Below are positions 13,335 through 20,730 of a DNA stretch of 42,874 bases, in pieces. Origin of the DNA: Lachnospiraceae bacterium (lineage in GTDB: Bacteria; Bacillota; Clostridia; Lachnospirales; Lachnospiraceae); assembly GCA_021203305.1 (NCBI GenBank), contig JAJQBK010000027.1:45727-88600 (forward strand), written 5' to 3'. Positions within the stretch are counted from its first letter, which is position 1. Each line of letters starts with the position of its first letter. A program made the position numbers and the translations under genes. Under the pieces are notes generated by a model. It worked only from the letters and a program-made list of their open reading frames with translations. It was not told the origin of the DNA and searched no databases.

Positions 13335-14009
13335 TCAGCACTCGAATTTGTACCCCATCCTCCAGATGGTTTTGATGTATTCTCCCTTATTCTTCAGCTT
13401 GCTGCGCACCTTTTTCACATGGGTGTCCACCGTCCTGGCGTCCCCGAAATAATCAAAGTTCCAGACATTATTCAATATTTTTTCCCGGGAAAGGGCGATG
13501 CCCTGATTTTCCATGAAATAAGACAGAAGCTCAAACTCCTTGTAGCTTAACTCCACCGGCTCGCCGTCGTTTGTCACCGTATGAGCGCCCTTGTCGATGA
13601 CAATGCCGCCGGCCTCCAGAATCTCCTTTTTGTCCAGCACCCCGGCCCGTCTCAAGAGCGCTTCCACTCTGGCCACCAGCACCCTGGGGCTGAAGGGCTT
13701 GGAAATAAATTCATCCGCGCCGGTCTCAAAGCTTTTCAGCTCGTCCCGCTCCTCTCCCTTGGCCGTCAGCATCAGGATGGGGACCTGGGAATAGGAGCGG
13801 ATTTCCTTTACCACCTGATAGCCGTCCATCTTCGGCATCATCACGTCCAGAATCACCAGGGCGATATCTCCCTCCGCAAAAAAGGTATCCACAGCCTCCT
13901 GCCCGTCGGTGGCCTCCACAATGTGGTAGCCGCTCTTTACCAGGAAATCTCTGACGAGCTTCCGCATTCTCACCTCATCGTCAACGACCAAAATTTTTAA
14001 CTGTTCCAC
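13335..14009 (-). CDS. OmpR/PhoB-family response regulator
   Basis: 224 residues from a GTG start (14007-14009) with GGGAGG about 6 nt upstream; a longer frame to 14117 adds a 36-residue leader with no homology to receivers. The receiver begins LKILVVDDEVRMRKLV with the acidic pair Asp10-Asp11, the phosphorylated Asp55 in VILDVMMPKMDGY, Thr and Lys in ILMLTAKGE and FISKPFSPR. The C-terminal winged helix includes YKEFELLSYFMEN, and the recognition region TVDTHVKKVRSKLKN. It is expected to bind DNA as a dimer after phosphorylation by the adjacent kinase. Confidence 0.95.
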   Translation of the reverse strand: MEQLKILVVDDEVRMRKLVRDFLVKSGYHIVEATDGQEAVDTFFAEGDIALVILDVMMPKMDGYQVVKEIRSYSQVPILMLTAKGEERDELKSFETGADEFISKPFSPRVLVARVEALLRRAGVLDKKEILEAGGIVIDKGAHTVTNDGEPVELSYKEFELLSYFMENQGIALSREKILNNVWNFDYFGDARTVDTHVKKVRSKLKNKGEYIKTIWRMGYKFEC

Positions 14010-14106
14010 GGTTTCCTCCCTTTCCTCCGGATGATAACTGTTCACAGCCGCTTTCTCCCACATGTGCAAGCCCGCTCTCTTCGCATGCCTTCCCTGCATT
14101 GATTGT

Positions 14107-14730
14107 CTACCACACAATGTGATCCTTCACATTCTCATCCTCATACTCAAAAACACACCGCTCGTAGGCGTTGATCAGATTCGTCTCCCCGACCCTGTCA
14201 TATCTGGCGTATTTTCCCCCGTAGCTCTGGTGCACATGCCCGTAAATAAAGAATCTGGGCTTAAATTTCGCGATCAGCCAGTTAAAAATCTGAAAGCCTC
14301 TGTGGGGCAGATCCTCCGCGTCATGGAGCCCCCTGGCCGGGGAATGGGTCAGCAGAATATCAAAGCCCCTGTAACGGCATATTTTGGGCAGAAGCCTCAG
14401 CGCCCTTCTGGTCATCTGATCGTCCGTGTACTGATATTTCTTTTTATTGTAGCACATGGAACCACCCAGGCCAAGGATTCTCACCCCATTATACATGATA
14501 ATATCGTCATCCACACAGATACAGCCTCCCGGCTCCTTCTCATCATAGCGGATGTCATGGTTGCCGTGAACGTAAAACACCGGAAGACCGGTCATGGTCA
14601 CCAGAAACTCCAGATAATCACTGGACAGATCCCCCGCCGACAAGATCACGTCCACGCCCTCCAAGCAGCCCTCCTTATAATAATCCCACAGAAATTTGGA
14701 TTCCTCATCCGCTATCGCCAGTATCCTCAT
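14107..14730 (-). CDS. Calcineurin-like metallophosphoesterase
   Basis: 207 residues. Metal-binding signature blocks are in order: ILAIADEESKFL (D in place of the usual DxH), VILSAGDLSSDY (GDL), YVHGNHDIRYDE (GNHD), ILLTHSPARGLHD (H) and FFIYGHVHQSYGG (GHxH). The first block reads ADEE where most family members have DxH, so one metal ligand may differ. The substrate is unknown; the family cleaves phosphodiesters or phosphomonoesters. It lies 97 nt upstream of the two-component system, same strand. Confidence 0.88.
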   Translation of the reverse strand: MRILAIADEESKFLWDYYKEGCLEGVDVILSAGDLSSDYLEFLVTMTGLPVFYVHGNHDIRYDEKEPGGCICVDDDIIMYNGVRILGLGGSMCYNKKKYQYTDDQMTRRALRLLPKICRYRGFDILLTHSPARGLHDAEDLPHRGFQIFNWLIAKFKPRFFIYGHVHQSYGGKYARYDRVGETNLINAYERCVFEYEDENVKDHIVW

Positions 14731-14800
14731 GCCTCTTATGTCCCGGGCAGCCGCAAAAATCCCCTCTGATCAGCGCTTTGCCTAAGCTTATTTGCACTGA

Positions 14801-14818
14801 ATAAGGCCTTCCGGCCTC
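14801..14818 (-). terminator. Short GC hairpin after the ParB-BMP gene
   Basis: AGGCC (14804-14808) pairs with GGCCT (14813-14817) around a 4-nt loop, followed on the minus strand by TTATT. It is immediately after the stop codon. Weak as a terminator. Confidence 0.35.
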
Positions 14819-16750
14819 CTACTCTCCCTCCACAGTTTCTACGCCCTGCTGCTGTACCACAGGCTTTGCCTTTTCCTCCAGATCGGACATTTTGGGAATG
14901 GATCCGATCACATTCTCCGCCAGCCAGTCCATGGTGACGATCCGCTCCGGCGCCATGATCTCGTCCTCATCTCCCTGTATGATGCCCGTCTGGGAGTAAA
15001 TGATACCGGCAAAGGGATTGAAATCCCCCTTGCTGATCACGCTTTTGAGGAGCTTCACCAGCCTGGTGGTGCCGATGGGCAGATTCTGGGAGGTGATCAC
15101 ATCCACAAGGCCCGTGGACATGCCCCACCAGTAATTCACGGATTTGCCGCTCTCCACATTCTTTTTCCAGGAGCCGTCCATGAAATTCCTGATGGCCTGC
15201 TCATAGAATTTCCCCCAGTTCCACACCGGCATGGCCAGATTATTCTTGACGTCGTCCTCTCTCCGGTACAGCCCGAAATGCCGGGCGCCCTCGTCCTTGT
15301 CCGGAATGATAATATCCCGGCCGGACACAAAAGAAACATCATGATCAGAAAAGGTCCTGCGGATGTCCGCCCGCTTCCGGCTGGTCCACTCCACATAGAC
15401 CTTCACCCGGGGATTGATCATCTTGGCGCCCAGCGCGAAGGCGTTCACGCTGGCCACGGTTCCGTAGATCGGGTAATCCGCCACGTAGCCCAGACGGTCA
15501 TTTTCCGTCAGGCCCCCCGCAATGGCCCCGATCAGGAATTTGGCCTCATACATTCTGGCGGAGTAGGTCCTGATCACGCCCTTGTCCGGCCACAGCGAGC
15601 AGTTCAGAATGCGCACCTGAGGATGATCCAGAGCCACCTTCACACTGGCATTATAGAGCACCGGGGAGGTCGTAAAAATCAGCGTGTTGCCCTCCTCAAT
15701 GGCAGCCTCAATGGCAGCCTCCGGACTCTCGTACTCCGAGGCGATGAACACCTCAAGCTCCGCCTCCCGGCAAAAGACCTGCTCCACATGCATCCTGCCC
15801 AGATCGTGGGCGTAGGTAAAGCCTGACTTCTTGGGACTGACCTCATGGACAAAGGCAATCCGATTGATGGGATCCGTGTTCAGAACAGCCAAAGGCTGTA
15901 TCATCTTCTGCAGCAGGGGCAGCTTTGGCTTCGGTTCCTCCTCCGGCTCCATGCTGATCTGCGGAGTTTCCTCGCTCAATGCGACGAAAATCTTCCTGCT
16001 GTTGGAGATCTTTTTCTCCAGGTCGACGCCGTTCATCTCCTTGACTTCCTGATAGCCGTACAGCTCGATAAAATCTACCAGAGCGTCGCACATTTCCTCC
16101 CAGGAGGCGCGGCTCTCCATTTTTCTGTACGCTTTCTCAAACACCTCGTAAATATAGTGAAATTCCGTCCTCTCATCGTCCGTCCAGGTCTCGTCCGGCT
16201 CCTTGCCCACCAGGGACTGAAGCTTTTCAAAGTTTCCCTCCTCGCCAAACCAGAGGAAATTGATGTGGGAAGCCTTATAGAAATCCAGGAACTCGTAGTA
16301 AATCCTATTCTCCTTCTCCTCGGTACGTTTGGGGATAATCCTGGTCACGTTGCCGGTCACGGAAACGGCGCCAAAAAACTTCAGGACGCTGACCCGCTTA
16401 TTGCCCTCCATCACGTAAAACCGGTTCATGTATTCGCAGGCCGTGATCGGGTCTCTGATGCCCTCCTCCAGATGGGAATTGCAGAGGGACTGCCATTTGG
16501 AGCTCAGCTCCGTCTTCTCCGGCAGTATGGGCATAAAATTACCCGCGAAGGCCTGGCTGCGGCCCGCGGTCACTGTCCCCACCACCTGATCCAGTGGAAT
16601 CTGAACCAGCCCCAGAGGAGCCTCCGAGGTATCTTCTTTATCCTTTAATATATCATCCAGAACAGTCAGATAGGGGTATTCGCCCTTCAGCTGCTTTGTG
16701 GTAACGTACAATTTGCCGCTTTTCAGCGCTTTTTCATATTCTCCCGCCAT
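14819..16750 (-). CDS. ParB-like domain fused to BMP-family binding protein, cytosolic
   Basis: 643 residues from the ATG at 16748-16750 (MAGEYEKALKSGKLYV), supported by AGGAGG about 10 nt upstream; a 12-residue longer frame has no such site. The first 150 residues hold a ParB/Srx-like block (DPITACEYMNRFYVMEGNKR then VSVLKFFGA). A linker of about 130 mostly helical residues follows. From about 300 the sequence is a BMP/PnrA-type ligand-binding domain: IAFVHEVSPKKSGFTYAHDL, LIFTTSPVLYNASVKVA, FLIGAIAGGLTENDRLGYV and GAKMINPRVKVYVEW. There is no signal peptide or lipobox, so unlike transport BMP proteins it should stay in the cytoplasm. It may sense a nucleoside-like ligand; this is inference. 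It is monocistronic. Confidence 0.8.
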   Translation of the reverse strand: MAGEYEKALKSGKLYVTTKQLKGEYPYLTVLDDILKDKEDTSEAPLGLVQIPLDQVVGTVTAGRSQAFAGNFMPILPEKTELSSKWQSLCNSHLEEGIRDPITACEYMNRFYVMEGNKRVSVLKFFGAVSVTGNVTRIIPKRTEEKENRIYYEFLDFYKASHINFLWFGEEGNFEKLQSLVGKEPDETWTDDERTEFHYIYEVFEKAYRKMESRASWEEMCDALVDFIELYGYQEVKEMNGVDLEKKISNSRKIFVALSEETPQISMEPEEEPKPKLPLLQKMIQPLAVLNTDPINRIAFVHEVSPKKSGFTYAHDLGRMHVEQVFCREAELEVFIASEYESPEAAIEAAIEEGNTLIFTTSPVLYNASVKVALDHPQVRILNCSLWPDKGVIRTYSARMYEAKFLIGAIAGGLTENDRLGYVADYPIYGTVASVNAFALGAKMINPRVKVYVEWTSRKRADIRRTFSDHDVSFVSGRDIIIPDKDEGARHFGLYRREDDVKNNLAMPVWNWGKFYEQAIRNFMDGSWKKNVESGKSVNYWWGMSTGLVDVITSQNLPIGTTRLVKLLKSVISKGDFNPFAGIIYSQTGIIQGDEDEIMAPERIVTMDWLAENVIGSIPKMSDLEEKAKPVVQQQGVETVEGE

Positions 16751-16960
16751 ATAGAATGCACCTCCTGTGTGTTTCATGAAAAGCACGCCATGATCCGTGC
16801 AGATTTATGCTCAAACGTAGTATATCATAACTTTCCAAAAAGCGAAACGCGATTTTATGAAACATTTATGAAAATATGGGCAATCTTAGCCCGGTAAAGG
16901 GTGGGAAAGCACGCGAAGCGCGAGAGGTTGCGAATATCGGAGCGGAATCTGTGAACAGTA

Positions 16961-16989
16961 AAAAAGTAAAGCGGACCTCAGTCCGCTTT
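16961..16989 (-). terminator. Terminator overlapping the end of the P-type ATPase gene
   Basis: A 9-bp perfect stem (16968-16976 with 16981-16989) and 4-nt loop is followed on the minus strand by ACTTTTTT. The first stem arm is the last three codons of the ATPase gene and the loop contains its TGA stop. Confidence 0.85.
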
Positions 16990-18876
16990 TATCCTTAACG
17001 CCCGTGTGGCGTTTAACACCGCCAGCACCATGACCCCTGCATCCGCAAAAATTGCAAGCCACATGCCCGCCATGCCCAGCGCCCCCAGCACCAGGCAGAC
17101 CGCCTTCACCGTCAGGGCAAAGACAATATTCTGCCGGACAATCCCCAGGGTTTTCACGGAAATCTTCATGGCAAGGGCGATTTTGGCCGGGTCGTCGTCC
17201 ATCAGCACAATGTCCGCTGCCTCGATGGCCGCGTCGCTTCCCAGCGCGCCCATGGCGATGCCCACGTCCGCCCGGGAGAGCACCGGCGCGTCATTGATAC
17301 CGTCGCCCACAAAGGCCAGCTTTTCCTTCTCTCCCTTCCGCGCCAGCAAATTTTCCACCTCCGCCACCTTATCCGCCGGCAGAAGCTCACTTTTGACCTC
17401 ATCCACGCCCAGTTCCTCAGCCACCTTGCGGGCGGCGCTCCTCGAGTCGCCGGTCAGCATGATGGTACGCTTCACGCCGTTATTTTTCAAAGATTGAATG
17501 GCCTTTTGCGCCGTAGGCTTGACCACGTCGGAAATCACAATGCAGCCCGCGTAATGGGAATCCACGGCCACATATACAATTGTGCCCTCCTGAGAAGACG
17601 GCGTATATGTAATCCGCTCCGCCTCCATCAGCCTCGCGTTCCCCGCAAGCACGGTCCTGCCGTCCACAACAGCTTTGACGCCGTGCCCGGCCAGCTCCTG
17701 AATGTCCTTTACCCGGTTTTCATCGACGCTCCCGCCGTAAGCCTTCCGCAGACTCAGGCTGATGGGGTGGCCGGAGGCGCTCTCCGCGTAAGCAGCGGCC
17801 ATCAGAAGCTCCGCCTCATTGAAGCCCTCCGCCGGGGTAATGCCTGTCACCTCAAACACACCCTTTGTCAGAGTCCCCGTCTTATCAAAGACCACATATC
17901 TGGTATCCGCGAGAGCCTCCAGATAGTTGGAGCCTTTCACCAGAATGCCCTTCGAGGAGGCACAGCCGATACCACCAAAAAAGCTTAAGGGAATGGAAAT
18001 GACCAGAGCACAGGGACAGCTGATTACCAGGAATGTCAGCGCCCGGGTAATCCAGTCGGCCCAGACCGGCCAGAGCCCCGCGCCGCCCACAGCTCCTGTC
18101 AACAGCAAAAATACCGGAGGAAGCACAGCCAGCGCCAGCGCCCCATAGCAGACCGCCGGAGTGTAATACCTGGCGAAGCGGGTGATAAAATTCTCCGCCC
18201 GGGCTTTTTTCATGCTGGAATTCTCCACCAGATCCAGGATTTTGGAAACCGTGGACTCCCCGAATTCCCTGCTGGTCCGCACATGAATGACGCCGGTCAT
18301 ATTGATGCAGCCGCTGATCACCTGATCGCCCACAGCCGCGTCCCTGGGCACGCTCTCCCCTGTCAGGGCGCTGGTGTCCAGGCTGGTCCTGCCCTCAATG
18401 ACGGTGCCATCGATGGGTATCTTCTCCCCGGGGTTGACCACGATCACCGAACCGATCTCCACCTCATCCGGGTCCACCCTTTCCGTATGCCCATCCGTCC
18501 AGAGATTGGCGTAATCCGGGCGAATGTCCATGAGAGCCGCGATATTCTGTCGGCTTCTGCCCACGGCCACACTCTGGAAAAGCTCCCCGATCTGGTAAAA
18601 AAGCATAACCGCCGACCCTTCCGTGTACTCCCCCAGAAGGAAGGCCCCCACCGTGGCCACCGCCATCAGGAAATTCTCGTCAAAAACCTGGCGATTCAAA
18701 ATGCCCTTCCAGGCCTTGCGCAGAATGTCATAGCCGATGATCAGGTAAGGAATCAGATACAGGGCGCCCCGGAGCAGGGCCGGCAGTGCCACAAGCCTGC
18801 AAAGAATGGTGATCACGGCCAGCGCCGCGAAAGAAACAAGGATTCTGTATAATATGTTTTTCTGCTTTTTGTTCAT
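16978..18876 (-). CDS. CPC-type heavy-metal P1B ATPase (Zn/Cd/Pb-like exporter)
   Basis: 632 residues. It pumps divalent soft metals out of the cell using ATP. Key motifs: actuator TGES at 172-175, metal-binding CPC at 287-289 in TFLVISCPCALVIS, phosphorylated Asp331 in DKTGTLTKG, the SGHPIS signature of P1B pumps, and GDGINDAPVL. TM8 carries an Asp (FADAGVMVLAVLNATRAL) as in Zn/Cd/Pb-type pumps, unlike copper pumps. There is no N-terminal HMA domain; a separate 72-residue HMA protein is encoded 10 nt upstream. The operon begins with an ArsR regulator. A terminator overlaps its stop codon. Confidence 0.93.
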   Translation of the reverse strand: MNKKQKNILYRILVSFAALAVITILCRLVALPALLRGALYLIPYLIIGYDILRKAWKGILNRQVFDENFLMAVATVGAFLLGEYTEGSAVMLFYQIGELFQSVAVGRSRQNIAALMDIRPDYANLWTDGHTERVDPDEVEIGSVIVVNPGEKIPIDGTVIEGRTSLDTSALTGESVPRDAAVGDQVISGCINMTGVIHVRTSREFGESTVSKILDLVENSSMKKARAENFITRFARYYTPAVCYGALALAVLPPVFLLLTGAVGGAGLWPVWADWITRALTFLVISCPCALVISIPLSFFGGIGCASSKGILVKGSNYLEALADTRYVVFDKTGTLTKGVFEVTGITPAEGFNEAELLMAAAYAESASGHPISLSLRKAYGGSVDENRVKDIQELAGHGVKAVVDGRTVLAGNARLMEAERITYTPSSQEGTIVYVAVDSHYAGCIVISDVVKPTAQKAIQSLKNNGVKRTIMLTGDSRSAARKVAEELGVDEVKSELLPADKVAEVENLLARKGEKEKLAFVGDGINDAPVLSRADVGIAMGALGSDAAIEAADIVLMDDDPAKIALAMKISVKTLGIVRQNIVFALTVKAVCLVLGALGMAGMWLAIFADAGVMVLAVLNATRALRIKAD

Positions 18877-18886
18877 AGGCCGCCTC

Positions 18887-19105
18887 TTACAGGAAAATTT
18901 CGCAGTCGTCCTCCACCTTTTTGCAGTTGGCGCGGGCCTGCTTCATGACCGCGTCCACGTCCGCCCCGTCCTCAAACTCCACCTTTAATTTCAGGGTCAT
19001 AAAGCTTAAGGAAGCGTCCTTCACACCGGTGGTTTCCTTTACGGCTGTCTCCATTTTCGCGGCGCAGTTGGCGCAGTCAACGTCTACCTTGTAAGTTTTT
19101 TTCAT
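18887..19105 (-). CDS. Free heavy-metal-associated (HMA) domain protein
   Basis: 72 residues, one ferredoxin-like HMA domain. The metal site is CANC in KVDVDCANCAAKMETAV (Cys at about 11 and 14). The C-terminus is rich in acidic and Cys residues (NCKKVEDDCEIF), which may add ligands. It sits directly before a P1B ATPase that lacks its own HMA domain, so it probably works as the detached metal-binding domain or chaperone for that pump. Ten nt separate the two genes. Confidence 0.9.
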   Translation of the reverse strand: MKKTYKVDVDCANCAAKMETAVKETTGVKDASLSFMTLKLKVEFEDGADVDAVMKQARANCKKVEDDCEIFL

Positions 19106-19237
19106 CAGTTTAATCTCCTCGTTTATTCTTCATCTCAATCCCGCCTGAATGCTCAAACGCAGCTTTTTGGCAGGACAGCTTTCCCGCTTTTCCCGGGAAG
19201 CATTCTCTGTTCGCCTGGATCCGGGAAAATATCTTCC

Positions 19238-19600
19238 TTATTCCTCCACGTGCTCCATGCCCATGCTGATGATGGTGCGCACATGGTCGTCGTCCAGCGA
19301 ATAAAAAATAATCTTGCCCTCCCGTCGGAATTTCACCAGCTTGGCGTCCTTCAGAATCTTCAGCTGGTGGCTCACCGCCGGCTGGCTTAAATTCAGCAGC
19401 TGGGCAATGTCTCCCACACAAAGCTCGCTGACAAACAGCGCATACAGAATGCGGATGCGGGTGGTATCCCCAAAGACCTTGAACAACTCCGCCAGGTCAT
19501 ACAGATACTCCTCCGCGGGCTGATCCTCCAGCACCTTCCTGACCACATCCTCGTGGACCGCCAGAAAATCGCTCTCGTTTTTCTTTTCCTGATCTGTCAT
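19238..19600 (-). CDS. ArsR/SmtB-family metal-responsive repressor
   Basis: 120 residues. The winged helix-turn-helix is LCVGDIAQLLNLSQPAVSHQ with the wing VKFRREGKIIFYSLD. The alpha5 metal site of the SmtB/CzrA type is complete: D-x-H, then 10 residues, then H-x2-E (DDHVRTIISMGMEHVEE). This predicts Zn(II)/Co(II)-type sensing across the dimer. The alpha3 site has one Cys (ELCVGD), not the CxC of CadC. It would repress its own operon with HMA and ATPase and release on metal binding. A promoter and operator are visible upstream. Confidence 0.93.
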   Translation of the reverse strand: MTDQEKKNESDFLAVHEDVVRKVLEDQPAEEYLYDLAELFKVFGDTTRIRILYALFVSELCVGDIAQLLNLSQPAVSHQLKILKDAKLVKFRREGKIIFYSLDDDHVRTIISMGMEHVEE

Positions 19601-19676
19601 AAAGCGGCTCCTCCTTTCCCGAAACGGTCAGATTTCACGTTCTCTTCTCTCTTCGATGTTCATTTTTACATTTTCA

Positions 19677-19730
19677 CATATTCTTATTTGTTTATATGAG
19701 CATAATATTCCTTATCCTGTATAATGTCAA
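19677..19730 (-). promoter_or_regulatory. Promoter and probable ArsR operator of the metal-export operon
   Basis: On the minus strand TTGACA (complement of 19725-19730), a 17-nt spacer and TATTAT (complement of 19702-19707) form a near-consensus promoter. Just after the -10 is an AT-rich imperfect palindrome, CATAT-N12-ATATG (19677-19698), resembling the ATATG-type half-sites of SmtB-family operators. Repression by occlusion of the start site is inferred. Confidence 0.75.
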
Positions 19731-19884
19731 TACGATTTTTATATTTTTCTATGAAACTTTCCATGAAATATAAGGAACTGTCCTCTTCAGATTTTACAAG
19801 AATTCTATTTTGTTTGCCGGAGATTTATGTTAGAATACTAAGGAACTGTCACAACTTGAAAAACGAAAGGAAATCTGACACCGT

Positions 19885-20730
19885 ATGAACAGAAAAATCT
19901 TTTTCTTCGACATCGACGGCACCATCGTGGGCGACTCCAGAAAGCTGCGCCAGGCCAACCTGGACGCCATTCTGCGGCTGAAGGACCAGGGACATCTGAT
20001 TTTCATCTGCACCGGACGGGCTCCTGTGAGCATCGACAAATATCTGTGGGAAACCGGCTTTACCGGCGTCATTGCCTCCGCCGGCAGCTTTATTTACGTG
20101 GGAAAGGAAAAGATTTACGAGAACTGTATTGATAAGGAACTGCTGCGCCAGACCCTGAGGCTGTTTGAGGAGAATGACGTCTATCCGACCCTGGAGACGG
20201 AAGAAGCGGTCTACCAGCACACCAGATCCGCGGCCATGTTCCTGCAGATGGAGGTCTCCCACCTGAGAAATAATCTGGAAATGCTGCGCCGCTTTGAGGA
20301 TCTGCGCAAGACCTTCGTCACCGTCCCCTTAGACCAGTTTGACATAGACAAGGTCCCTGTTCCCAAGCTGTCCTACATGGCTCAGGATCCCGGAAAATTT
20401 GAAAGGTGCCTTCCCTTTCTGGAGGAACACTACCATATTGTGACATTCGACCGCTTTAAGAGCAAATTTGCCCACGGCGAACTGATCCAGAAAAACTGCA
20501 CCAAGGGCGACGCCGTAAAATTTCTCTGCGATTACTATTCCATTCCCCTGACGGACAGCTATGGCTTCGGCGACAGCATGAATGATTACGAAATGCTGGA
20601 GGTCTGCGGCCACAGCTACGCCTGCACAGAGTCCCCGGACGCGCTGAAGGCGGTTTCCGATGGAGAATTTCCGCCGCCGGATTCCGACGGCATGGCGAAA
20701 CTGCTGGAGCAGCTGCCTCTTCTCTCTTAA
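19885..20730 (+). CDS. Cof-type HAD phosphatase
   Basis: 281 residues. The haloacid dehalogenase motifs are: FFFDIDGTIVG with nucleophile Asp9 and acid/base Asp11, FICTGRAP (motif II Thr), a Lys in the NCTKGDAVKF segment (motif III) and GFGDSMNDYEML (motif IV). The C2-type cap lies between motifs II and III, as in Cof/YidA enzymes that hydrolyse sugar phosphates or nucleotide-like phosphates. The substrate is unknown. It is one of few plus-strand genes. The stop codon overlaps that of the convergent gtrII-like gene (TTAA shared at 20727-20730), with no terminator between them. Confidence 0.9.
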   Translation: MNRKIFFFDIDGTIVGDSRKLRQANLDAILRLKDQGHLIFICTGRAPVSIDKYLWETGFTGVIASAGSFIYVGKEKIYENCIDKELLRQTLRLFEENDVYPTLETEEAVYQHTRSAAMFLQMEVSHLRNNLEMLRRFEDLRKTFVTVPLDQFDIDKVPVPKLSYMAQDPGKFERCLPFLEEHYHIVTFDRFKSKFAHGELIQKNCTKGDAVKFLCDYYSIPLTDSYGFGDSMNDYEMLEVCGHSYACTESPDALKAVSDGEFPPPDSDGMAKLLEQLPLLS

